From Sphingomonas sp. CCH9-E2 (GTDB lineage Bacteria; Pseudomonadota; Alphaproteobacteria; Sphingomonadales; Sphingomonadaceae), in the NCBI RefSeq assembly GCF_001557215.1, contig NZ_LSJM01000062.1, positions 1 through 23,736 on the forward strand: 23,736 bases of DNA. The letters run 5' to 3'. The notes under the pieces were generated by a model, which was not told the DNA's origin, did not search any database, and saw only the letters and a program-made list of their open reading frames with translations. Within the stretch, counting starts at the first letter, position 1. Every line of letters begins with the position of its first letter. The position numbers were made by a program, and so were the translations under genes. Positions 7,418 through 14,612 of the stretch are shown in pieces.

Positions 7418-8533
7418 TCAGATCGGTTGAGCTACGACTTCGAACATCTCGTGCGTCGCCTTGGCGTTATCGACCGGCGGGCCCTTGCCGAGCTGGCCCA
7501 TGCAGATCGCAAGGCTGGAGCGGACGATATAGGCGCAGCGGTCGAACCGGCGGTTGCGATAGGCGGTCAGCGCCGCGTCGACATCGTCATGCCGCGCCAG
7601 TTCGTCGGCCAGCACCAAGCTGTCTTCGATCGCCATGCCCGCGCCCTGGCCCAGATGCGGGGTGGTTGCGTGCACCGCGTCGCCCAGCAGCGCGATCCGG
7701 CCGCGATGCCATTCGCCTTCGACCAGCATCCCCTCGAGCGGGCGATAGACGACGCCATCGTCATCGGTGACCAACTCCGAAAGCTCCCGGATATAGGGCG
7801 CACACCCCGCCATCTTCGACCGCATCACCGCTGCCAGCCCCGCGCGCGGATAGCGCGGATTATCGGGCTCGGGCGTGGTGACATAGATGTACATCAGTGC
7901 GTCGGACACCGGCACCAGCCCGACGCCGGTCGGCCCGTTATAGACATGCAGCGCGTCAAGATCGGCGGGGCGGGGCAGGTTGTAACGCCACACCGCTTGC
8001 CCGGTGAATTGCGGCCCGGTCAGCTCGGGGAACAGCGCCGCGCGCGTCTGCGAGTAGACGCCGTCGGCGCCGATCACGAGGTCGAACCGCGCCTGCTCAC
8101 CATTCGAGAAGGTCGCATCGACGCCCGCGCCATCGTCGCGCAGCTTCGTCGCGGTCACGCCGAGCAGCACCTTCGCCCCGCTGGCAATGGTGCGGTCGCC
8201 CAGGATCTTGTGCAGCGCCGGCCGGCTGATCCCCATATTCGCCGGATAGCCGTCGACCAGCCGCGGCGTCGGAACGCGGGCGACCTTTACCCCGGTCGGG
8301 GTGTAGATCTCGACCGCATCGAACCCGACGCCGGACGCGACATACTCGTCGATCAGCCCCAGCTGCGCCATCGCGCGGATTACGTTCGATTGCTGGATGA
8401 TGCCGACGCCATAGACCGACCAGTCGGGATCGCGCTCGATCACCGTGACGTCAAAGCCCTTGGCGCGCAGTGCGATCGCGGCGGTCAGGCCGCCAATGCC
8501 GCCGCCGATGACGAGAATGGTACCGGATTGCAT
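7418..8533 (-). CDS. FAD-dependent aromatic hydroxylase (group A flavoprotein monooxygenase)
   Basis: 371 residues. The dinucleotide-binding GGGIGGL is at 10-16, the DG motif 'VIGADGVYS' at about 153-161, and the second FAD motif GDAVHATTPHLGQG at 284-297. These three are diagnostic of p-hydroxybenzoate-hydroxylase-type enzymes, which use NAD(P)H and O2 to hydroxylate a phenolic ring. The length is right for a single-chain cytosolic hydroxylase. The ATG at 8533 is preferred to the longer frame because AGAGAAG precedes it and the Rossmann strand follows at once. It probably makes the catechol or trihydroxy substrate for the extradiol dioxygenase at 910-1812. A role like FdeE of Herbaspirillum flavonoid catabolism is attractive but unproven. 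Confidence 0.92.
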   Translation of the reverse strand: MQSGTILVIGGGIGGLTAAIALRAKGFDVTVIERDPDWSVYGVGIIQQSNVIRAMAQLGLIDEYVASGVGFDAVEIYTPTGVKVARVPTPRLVDGYPANMGISRPALHKILGDRTIASGAKVLLGVTATKLRDDGAGVDATFSNGEQARFDLVIGADGVYSQTRAALFPELTGPQFTGQAVWRYNLPRPADLDALHVYNGPTGVGLVPVSDALMYIYVTTPEPDNPRYPRAGLAAVMRSKMAGCAPYIRELSELVTDDDGVVYRPLEGMLVEGEWHRGRIALLGDAVHATTPHLGQGAGMAIEDSLVLADELARHDDVDAALTAYRNRRFDRCAYIVRSSLAICMGQLGKGPPVDNAKATHEMFEVVAQPI

Positions 8534-8543
8534 GTCTTCTCTC

Positions 8544-9515
8544 TCAGAAACGGTCGAGGTCGTTGGCCAGCGTGATCGGCCCGGCAAAGCGCGCGCGGAC
8601 CTGCGCGATATAGCCCTGGGTGCGGACCGGATCGGGGGTGCCGCCCGCGAAATGCGTGATGACCACCGCCTTCACCCCGGCACGCGCGGCAAGATCGCCG
8701 ACCGCTTCGGGGGTCAGGTGATGGGTCGACAGATGCTGCTCCAGCTTCTGCTTGGCCGGGGCTGGCATGTCGGGCGAATTGCGCGCGACCGTCGCCATCG
8801 TCGCGGCCATGTCGATCATCTCGCTGACCAGCAGATCCGCCCCCTTCGCCAGCTTCTCCACCGCCGCACTCGGCCCCGTATCGCCGGTATAGACGATCGA
8901 GCGGCCGGGCAGGTCGAACCGCAGCGACAGCGACTTGTAGTTGCGGTCCTCGACGCTGCCGGGGGCGAAGTCGTAATGGCTGTTCTGCGCGGCGGTGACG
9001 GTCATGCCGTCCACGGTCATCTTGTCGCCGTCGTTCAGCTCGATCACCGTCACCGTATCGGCCGGCGCTGCCCAGGGCTGGCCCGGAATGCCATAGCCAA
9101 CGCGCGCCGCAGGCTGCATCGACGCGACCATGCCGGCGACCAGCTCGCGCGTGCCCGGCGGGCCATAAACGGTCAACTTCTCCGCCACATTGGTCTGGTT
9201 GCGCAGCCCCAGCACCGCCGACAGGCCGCCGGTATGATCGGTGTGGAGGTGGCTCAGGAACACCGCGCGGACGCGGGGCAGCTGGTATCCCGCCTTGGTC
9301 AGCTGCTGAACCGCGCCGTCGCCAGCATCGACCAGATAGATGCGCCCGTCATGGACCAGCGCATTGGCGGGCTGGGACCGGTCGCGGCTCGCCACCGGTC
9401 CGCCCATCGTGCCGAGCGTAATGAACGCGTCGCCCTGGGGCGGCGTCTGCTGCGCAATGGCGGGCGATGCCGCCAGTACCGCAGCAACCGTCAGCCCCAG
9501 AAGCGATACGCGCAT
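8544..9515 (-). CDS. Secreted metallo-beta-lactamase-fold hydrolase
   Basis: 323 residues. A signal peptide is clear: MRVSLLGLTVAAVLAASPAIA with cleavage after about residue 21, so the protein should be periplasmic. The MBL metal motif is HLHTDH (89-94); further likely ligands are His180, Asp212 in 'YTGDTG' and His288 in 'ITHFAGG', with 'HHLTPE' at 265-270. The pattern fits the RNase Z/arylsulfatase-like MBL branch rather than true beta-lactamases. Its start overlaps the TonB-receptor stop by one base. Being exported and co-transcribed with the receptor, it may hydrolyse an ester, lactone or sulfate on the incoming substrate before it crosses the inner membrane. The fold is firm, the substrate unknown. 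Confidence 0.9.
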   Translation of the reverse strand: MRVSLLGLTVAAVLAASPAIAQQTPPQGDAFITLGTMGGPVASRDRSQPANALVHDGRIYLVDAGDGAVQQLTKAGYQLPRVRAVFLSHLHTDHTGGLSAVLGLRNQTNVAEKLTVYGPPGTRELVAGMVASMQPAARVGYGIPGQPWAAPADTVTVIELNDGDKMTVDGMTVTAAQNSHYDFAPGSVEDRNYKSLSLRFDLPGRSIVYTGDTGPSAAVEKLAKGADLLVSEMIDMAATMATVARNSPDMPAPAKQKLEQHLSTHHLTPEAVGDLAARAGVKAVVITHFAGGTPDPVRTQGYIAQVRARFAGPITLANDLDRF

Positions 9516-11818
9516 CAGAAGTCGAACCCGACGCGGACGCCATAGGTGCGCGGTGGGCGCAGCGTGCCGACCGGGAAGTCGAGGATCGGACGCGTGCCCG
9601 CACGCGCCAGCACTTCCTCATCGGTCAGGTTGTTGACGAAGCCGGTGATGCTCCACCCCTGCTGGCTGCGCAGCGTCACGAACGCATCGGCCATCACGAA
9701 CCCGTCCTGCTTTTCTTCAGGGCGATAGTTGGAGTTCATGAAGCGGCTGCTCTCGATATTCGCCCGCGCACCGGCGATGAAATCGAGGTCGCCGGTCAGC
9801 TCGAACGTGCGCTCATAGCCGACATTGATCGCCCATTCGGGCGAGTTGACCGTCGGCTTGCCCGAACAGTCGATGTCGTAGAAGCGCGCGTTGTTGATCC
9901 CCGGATTGGCCGCGCGGCTACCCAAAGTGGTGCAGCCCGTGGTCACCGGCGCGCCGGTCGGCGAGAAGTTCGCCGTCTGCAGGCTGTCATACTTGCCCTT
10001 CAGATACTGGACATTGAGGTTGAACAGGTCGTTGCGGCTTGGCGCGAAGCGCGCCTCGAACTCGGCGCCATAGATGTGCGACTTGCCCGCATTGACGGTG
10101 ATCGACCCCTGCGCGAACACGCCGGTCCCGGTGGGAACGCCGCCGACATAGGTGATCTGCTGGTCCTTATAGTCCCAGTAGAACGCCTCGAAATTCAGCT
10201 GCAGCTTGTTGTCGAGGAAGCGGTTCTTCGCGCCGAAGGTATAGGCGGTCAGCGTTTCCGGACGGAAGGTATTGTTCGGCGGCTGCGCGACGAAGAAGCC
10301 GCCCGCCTTGAAGCCGGTCGCGACGTTGGCATAGATCAGCGATGCCGGACCCGCGTCGAACTCGACGCCAGCCTTCCAGGTGAACTTCTCGAAGCTCAGG
10401 TCGCCGGTGAATGGGACGCTCAGCGGCGGCGTGACCGGGCCGGGCAGACCGCCCGACGCGGTCGAGGTCAGCTGCTTCTTGTCCTCGCGCGTGTAACGAC
10501 CGCCGGCAACCAGGCGCAGGCTGTCGCTGAGGTCGAAGGTCAGCTGGCCGAACGCCGCGACGCTCTCGGTATTGAGGCGCGGGGTGAAGCGGGTCGTCGA
10601 GATATTGCCCTGGCGGAAGAAATTTTCGGTCGCCTGGTTCTCGCCGAAATAGAAGCCGCCGATGACATAGCGCAGCTGCTGGTCCTCGTTCGACGACAGC
10701 CGCACTTCGACCGAGGTCTGTTCAGCCAGGTCGGTGATGTCGCCCGCGAAACCGGGCAGATAGGTGCGGAAGCGCACGTCCGAACGCCGCCATGCCGGCA
10801 GCACGGTCAGCGTGCCGAAGCCGAGATCGCCGACCACCGTCGCGCTGACGCCATAGAACTGGTTGTCGAGGAAGCCGTCGGTCCCCGGCAGCGCGACACA
10901 GCCGCTGGTCACGAACCCGCCGGCACCGCCGCAGAAGGGCGGGGCGAACAGCGTCGAGGCGAGCTGGCGGATCGCGGTGTGCGCGCGCGGGTCGGACACG
11001 CTGACGCGATCCTCCAGCGCCGGCACGGTGTAGCGCGCTTCCGGCAGCAGCACCGCGCCGCCGCCCTTGCCATGCTGATTGTAGTAATCGGCGACCAATG
11101 TCATCGACCAGCGGTCGGACGGCTCGATCAGCAGCGACGCGCGCACCGCCTCGCCCTTGTCGTCGTCATAGCCGTCGGAGATATAGCCGTCGCGATCGAC
11201 GATCTGCCCGGCGACACGCAGCGCGACCTTGTCACCGATCGGCACGTTGAGCGCGAGGAAACCCTTCTTGCTGTCGTAATTGCCATATTCCAGCAGCGCT
11301 TCGCCGCCGAACGTGCCGAGGATCGGCTTTTTGGGAAGCACGTTGATCGCGCCGCCGGTCGCGTTGCGGCCATAGAGCGTGCCCTGCGGACCCTTGACCA
11401 CTTCGACCCGCTCGAGGTCGTAGAAGACGCCCGCCGGCGCGGTCGGGCGGCCGACATAGACGCCGTTGAAGTTGAACGCGACGGCATTCTCCGAGAAGGA
11501 GTTCTGCGAGTTCGTGCCGACCCCGCGCAGGAAGAAGCTGGTCGTGCCACCGGTCGGCTGGACCACCAGCGAGGGGACGAGCTTGCCGAGATTGGCGGTT
11601 TCGGTGATGCCCGACTGAGCCAGATCGTCGCCGGTCACGGCGGTCACGGCGACGGCGGCGCGCTGCAGCGACTCCGACCGGCGCTGCGCGGTGATGACGA
11701 TGTCCTGCAGGCCATCGGTTTCTTCGGCTGCGGCCGGGGCGGCCGGTGCCTCCTGCGCGAACGCAGGAGCGGCATGGGCGACGAGGATCGCGGTCCCCGC
11801 GAGAAGCAATTTTTTCAT
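9515..11818 (-). CDS. TonB-dependent outer-membrane receptor (catabolic operon)
   Basis: 767 residues. The signal peptide (MKKLLLAG...APAFA, about 1-21) is followed by an Ala/Glu-rich linker, a TonB box-like 'DIVITAQRR' (about 39-47), a plug domain and a 22-strand-type beta-barrel ending in the terminal aromatic 'GVRVGFDF'. 'VEVVKGPQGTLYGRNATGGAINV' in the plug is classic for this family. AGGGAGGG lies 7 nt before the ATG at 11818, which rejects the longer frame. It is the first gene of the seven-gene minus operon and is divergent from the LysR at 11936, so it probably imports the growth substrate that the operon degrades. Sphingomonads use many such receptors for aromatics; the ligand is not readable. 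Confidence 0.94.
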   Translation of the reverse strand: MKKLLLAGTAILVAHAAPAFAQEAPAAPAAAEETDGLQDIVITAQRRSESLQRAAVAVTAVTGDDLAQSGITETANLGKLVPSLVVQPTGGTTSFFLRGVGTNSQNSFSENAVAFNFNGVYVGRPTAPAGVFYDLERVEVVKGPQGTLYGRNATGGAINVLPKKPILGTFGGEALLEYGNYDSKKGFLALNVPIGDKVALRVAGQIVDRDGYISDGYDDDKGEAVRASLLIEPSDRWSMTLVADYYNQHGKGGGAVLLPEARYTVPALEDRVSVSDPRAHTAIRQLASTLFAPPFCGGAGGFVTSGCVALPGTDGFLDNQFYGVSATVVGDLGFGTLTVLPAWRRSDVRFRTYLPGFAGDITDLAEQTSVEVRLSSNEDQQLRYVIGGFYFGENQATENFFRQGNISTTRFTPRLNTESVAAFGQLTFDLSDSLRLVAGGRYTREDKKQLTSTASGGLPGPVTPPLSVPFTGDLSFEKFTWKAGVEFDAGPASLIYANVATGFKAGGFFVAQPPNNTFRPETLTAYTFGAKNRFLDNKLQLNFEAFYWDYKDQQITYVGGVPTGTGVFAQGSITVNAGKSHIYGAEFEARFAPSRNDLFNLNVQYLKGKYDSLQTANFSPTGAPVTTGCTTLGSRAANPGINNARFYDIDCSGKPTVNSPEWAINVGYERTFELTGDLDFIAGARANIESSRFMNSNYRPEEKQDGFVMADAFVTLRSQQGWSITGFVNNLTDEEVLARAGTRPILDFPVGTLRPPRTYGVRVGFDF

Positions 11819-11935
11819 CAGACAACCCTCCCTGGGCGCCGCCTCGGTGAGCGCGCCTCTGCATTGAGGATGGTCAAAGCCGATCAATTATCATAACGAT
11901 TTGTTTCTATCATTGAGCACAAACGGAATTGATGG
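11819..11935. promoter_or_regulatory. Divergent promoter/operator between TonB receptor operon and lysR
   Basis: The stretch 11881-11920 is much more AT-rich than its surroundings. On the minus strand TATGAT (11895-11890) stands 17 bp after GCTCAA (11918-11913), a plausible receptor promoter. CATTGAG occurs twice (11862-11868, 11911-11917), and GATCAAT (11882-11888) with ATTGA (11912-11916) forms a wide inverted repeat. GATCAAT and ATCATTGAG are shared with the control region at 806-909, which suggests related operators for the paired LysR paralogues. The roles are inferred. Confidence 0.5.
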
Positions 11936-12859
11936 ATGCGGCTCGATCAATTCGATCTCAACCTGTTGATTGCATTCGATGTCCTGATCGAGGAGCGCAG
12001 CGTCACCCGTGCGGCGCAACGCCTGAATCTCACGCAATCGGCGATGAGCGCCGCGTTGAAGCGGCTGCGCGAATCCTTTTCGGACGAGATTCTGGTCCAG
12101 CATGGCAAGCGCATGGTGCCCACCGCCGCCGCGCTGTCGCTGGCCCCCGATGTCTCCGCTGCCTTGCTCAACATGCGCGCGATTCTCGCCAGTGGCATGC
12201 GGTTCGATCCCGCGCATTCGCAGCGCCGGTTCCGGGTCGTCGCATCGGATTACATCACCACCGTGCTGCTCGGCCCGGCCTTGCGGCTGCTGCACAAGGA
12301 AGCGCCGCATATCCAGATCGAGATCACGCTGCCGCGCTCCGATATTCTCGAAATGCTCGACGATGGCGAGATCGACCTGCTGATCTCGCCCGAGCAGTTT
12401 CTCAGTCCCGATCATCCGCGCGAATTGCTGTTCGAGGAGCGGCACGTCGTCGTCGGCTGCGCGTCCAACCCGGCGATGCAGCGTCCGCTCGACGCGGAAA
12501 CCTATTTCGGCAGCGGCCATGTCGCGACCAGCGTGTCGCGCGACGGCACCTTCATCGATAACTATCTGCGCGGCCAGGGCGAGCAGCGCCGCGTCGACGT
12601 GATCTGTGCCGCGTTCTCGCAGGTGCCGTGGATCCTGCCGGGTACCTCACGGCTCGCCCTGATGCATGAGCGGCTCGCCCGGGAGCTCGCCCCCGGTCTC
12701 GGCCTTGTGATTCAGGAACCGCCTTTCCCGCTGCCGGTCATGCGCGAAATGATGCAATATCATAGCGCGCGGAGCATGGATCGCGGGTTGGCGTGGCTCT
12801 GTGCGCGGTTGAAAGCCGTCGGCCAGCCGGCCAATGACGCCGCGACGAAAGCCGCCTGA
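11936..12859 (+). CDS. LysR-family (NodD-like) transcriptional regulator
   Basis: 307 residues, full length for the family. The N-terminal helix-turn-helix spans about 18-50 with 'RAAQRLNLTQSAMSAALKRLR', followed by the effector-binding domain with 'ASDYITT' and 'GEIDLLIS'. The opening 'LDQFDLNLLIAFDVL' is NodD-type, like the regulator at 1-805; the two are paralogues but well diverged. The gene is divergent from the TonB-receptor operon and most likely activates it in response to an aromatic inducer. There is no strong ribosome binding site, only GGAA about 7 nt before the ATG. It ends 11 nt from the convergent histidine-kinase gene. Confidence 0.95.
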   Translation: MRLDQFDLNLLIAFDVLIEERSVTRAAQRLNLTQSAMSAALKRLRESFSDEILVQHGKRMVPTAAALSLAPDVSAALLNMRAILASGMRFDPAHSQRRFRVVASDYITTVLLGPALRLLHKEAPHIQIEITLPRSDILEMLDDGEIDLLISPEQFLSPDHPRELLFEERHVVVGCASNPAMQRPLDAETYFGSGHVATSVSRDGTFIDNYLRGQGEQRRVDVICAAFSQVPWILPGTSRLALMHERLARELAPGLGLVIQEPPFPLPVMREMMQYHSARSMDRGLAWLCARLKAVGQPANDAATKAA

Positions 12860-12870
12860 TCCGCGCTCCG

Positions 12871-13896
12871 CTACGCCGGGCGGAAGCACAAGGTCGCGAT
12901 CGCCCCGCCGCCCTCGCGCGGTGACAGGTCGAAGCTGCCGCCGAGCTGCTCGGCCAGCGTGCGCGAGATGCGCAGCCCCAGGCTGGTCGCGCCGGCGGGT
13001 GTGAAGCCGGGCGGCGGGCCCGCACCATCATCCGCGATCGTCAGCACGACGGTTGCCGCGCTGGCGCGCATCTGCACATCGATCCGCCCGGTGTCGCGAC
13101 CGGCAAAGCCATGCTCGACCGCATTGGCGATCGTTTCCGCGACGATCAGCGCGATCGGGATCAGCGCGTCCGGCGGCAGCATGATCTGTGCGTCCACATC
13201 GACCGACGCCGTGACGCCCGGCTTGCCTGAGGTCGCCATCACATCCTGCACCAGATCGGAAAGCATCCGCTCCAGCGTCTGGGGGTCGCCGCTATGGTCA
13301 TAGAGCTGGCGCTGGATGCGCCCGATGGTCTGCAGCTTGCCGCCCGCATCCGCCAGCGCCTGGCGCGCCGCCGGATCGCCGACGCTGCGCTGCTGCAGCG
13401 CGAGCACGGCACCGACCATCTGCAGGTTGTTCGAAACCCGGTGCTGCAACTCGCTGAACAGCAGCTGGCTCCGCTCGGCCAGCATCTGGCTGCGCTCGCG
13501 CTCCAGCCGCAGCCGCGCGGTGCCGCGCTGCATCCAGTCGATCAGCAACAGATCGACGGCCACCACGCCGACATAGAAACCCATTGCGACGATCGCGCCG
13601 GGGGCGAACGAGAAGGCATTGGCGGGCGGGATGAAGAAATACCAGGCGAGCAGGCCGCACAGAACCGCTGATAGCATGCCCGGGCCACGCCCGAACAGGA
13701 AACCCGACAGGACCACCGCCGGGAAGAAGGTGAGAAAGGGGAAGCCGGGCGGAAAGGCATCGGCGAGCAGCCACCGCGTCACAAGGCCCACCAGCGACAG
13801 CAGCAGCGCAGCACCATAGCCCTGCCAGCGATGTTCGCGGGCAAGCGGCAACCGTTCCAGCAATCGACCCGTACGCCCGTCCACCGCATCCCCCAT
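12871..13896 (-). CDS. Membrane HWE/HisKA_2-type sensor histidine kinase with DUF4118 sensor
   Basis: 341 residues. Residues 25-120 hold about four transmembrane helices of the DUF4118 type ('GLVTRWLL', 'FFPAVVLSGFLFGRGPG', 'WYFFIPP'). A short coiled segment leads to the phosphoacceptor His152 in 'ELQHRVSNNLQ', typical of HisKA_2/HWE kinases. ATP-site motifs follow: N-box Asn258 in 'ETIANAVEHG', 'ADDGAGPP' at 288-295 and 'SLGLRIS' at 305-311. The ATG at 13896 is chosen because coding similarity begins after it; the longer frame would cross a terminator. No response regulator adjoins it, so it is an orphan here. In alphaproteobacteria such kinases often feed the PhyR general stress response or phosphorylate single-domain receivers. 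The signal is unknown. Confidence 0.9.
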   Translation of the reverse strand: MGDAVDGRTGRLLERLPLAREHRWQGYGAALLLSLVGLVTRWLLADAFPPGFPFLTFFPAVVLSGFLFGRGPGMLSAVLCGLLAWYFFIPPANAFSFAPGAIVAMGFYVGVVAVDLLLIDWMQRGTARLRLERERSQMLAERSQLLFSELQHRVSNNLQMVGAVLALQQRSVGDPAARQALADAGGKLQTIGRIQRQLYDHSGDPQTLERMLSDLVQDVMATSGKPGVTASVDVDAQIMLPPDALIPIALIVAETIANAVEHGFAGRDTGRIDVQMRASAATVVLTIADDGAGPPPGFTPAGATSLGLRISRTLAEQLGGSFDLSPREGGGAIATLCFRPA

Positions 13897-13937
13897 TGCC
13901 GGTGTCCCCGTCGATGCGGGGTCATCATCATGGATCG

Positions 13938-13970
13938 AAAAAGCCTCCGAAGCCAGTGGCTCCGGAGGCT
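13938..13970 (-). terminator. Rho-independent terminator after the SWIB gene
   Basis: Arms 13957-13970 and 13942-13955 pair over 14 bp with one G-U (AGCCTCCG...CGGAGGCT outermost) and are followed on the minus strand by five T. It lies 37 nt past the SWIB stop and also insulates the kinase gene from upstream transcription. Confidence 0.9.
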
Positions 13971-14006
13971 CTCGCTGTCCGATCCGGATTGCTCCGGAAC
14001 GTGAAC

Positions 14007-14276
14007 TTACTTGACGTGCTTCGCGATGTGCTTGTTCATCTCGAACATCGTCACCTTGTCCGCGCCGAAAATGGGCTTCAGCTTGGCGTCGGCCAGGATC
14101 TCGCGCTTGTTCGCGGGGTTCTGGAGATCGTTCTTCTTGATGTATTCCCACATCTTGCTGACGATCTCGCTGCGCGGCAGCTCTGCGGTACCGACGATCG
14201 CGGCGAGCTCAGGCGAGGGGGTGACGGGCTTTGCGATGCCGCCCCGGGCGCCGCCAGATGCCTTTTTTTCGGCCAT
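14007..14276 (-). CDS. Small SWIB/MDM2-domain protein
   Basis: 89 residues. A basic, flexible N-terminus (MAEKKASGGARGGIAK) precedes a single SWIB domain (about 17-88) with the signature 'LAAIVGTAELPRSEIVSKMW.YIK', 'LQNPANKREI..D.KL' and 'MFEMNKHIAKH'. SWIB domains occur in eukaryotic SWI/SNF complexes, fused to chlamydial topoisomerase I, and as stand-alone proteins in many alphaproteobacteria, where a DNA- or chromatin-like role is presumed. GAGGAG lies 9 nt before the ATG at 14276, deciding against the longer frame. It is a single-gene unit with its own terminator. The domain call is strong, the cellular role unclear. Confidence 0.92.
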   Translation of the reverse strand: MAEKKASGGARGGIAKPVTPSPELAAIVGTAELPRSEIVSKMWEYIKKNDLQNPANKREILADAKLKPIFGADKVTMFEMNKHIAKHVK

Positions 14277-14612
14277 TCTATTCTTCTCCTCTGCGGGCCG
14301 GCAATCCTGCCGGACCGTGATCTTGGTCAGCGCCGGGGGCCCGGGCAATGCCCTGAACCCGGTGTCGCTGCGCCGGATGTAATCCGGTTCTTTGTACGAT
14401 GCACGTATTTGATGCGCTTCCAAGAGGGTTTGATACGTTTGGTTGTGGAGAACCCGCCGCTTTGTCGCTCAGAAGGCCCGCTCCGCCGCACTCAAAACGA
14501 CTCCAAGCGCCATGGATGCCCAGCGCACTCGCCACGAAAAAGGGGCGCCCCGGTATCCCGGAACGCCCCCAATTCTTGCAATGACCGGATCGCCCGGTCG
14601 GTCAGCTTCGGA
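14277..14612. other. Intergenic region: SWIB leader with hairpins, and receptor terminator
   Basis: 336 bp without a gene. The part next to SWIB carries compact palindromes: CCGGCA-ATCC-TGCCGG (14298-14313), GGGC-AAT-GCCC (near 14343-14353) and CCGGAT-GTA-ATCCGG (14373-14387). These would be hairpins in the SWIB 5' leader if transcription starts near 14400-14420. AT-richer sequence at 14388-14445 is a likely SWIB promoter area, but I see no convincing -35/-10 pair; GGAAG-N18-CGTA on the minus strand is only a loose match to an EcfG-type promoter. The rest holds the terminator at 14537-14569 and no coding signal. Confidence 0.5.
14537..14569 (-). terminator. Rho-independent terminator after the second TonB receptor
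   Basis: On the minus strand a 12-bp stem (GGGGCGTTCCGG / CCGGGGCGCCCC, two G-U pairs) closes a GATA tetraloop and is followed by five T. It lies 44 nt past the receptor stop. Confidence 0.92.

Noticed and set aside
9467..11896. 809-codon open frame on the plus strand
   Set aside because: Antisense shadow of the catabolic TonB receptor; same low-complexity composition, no motifs.
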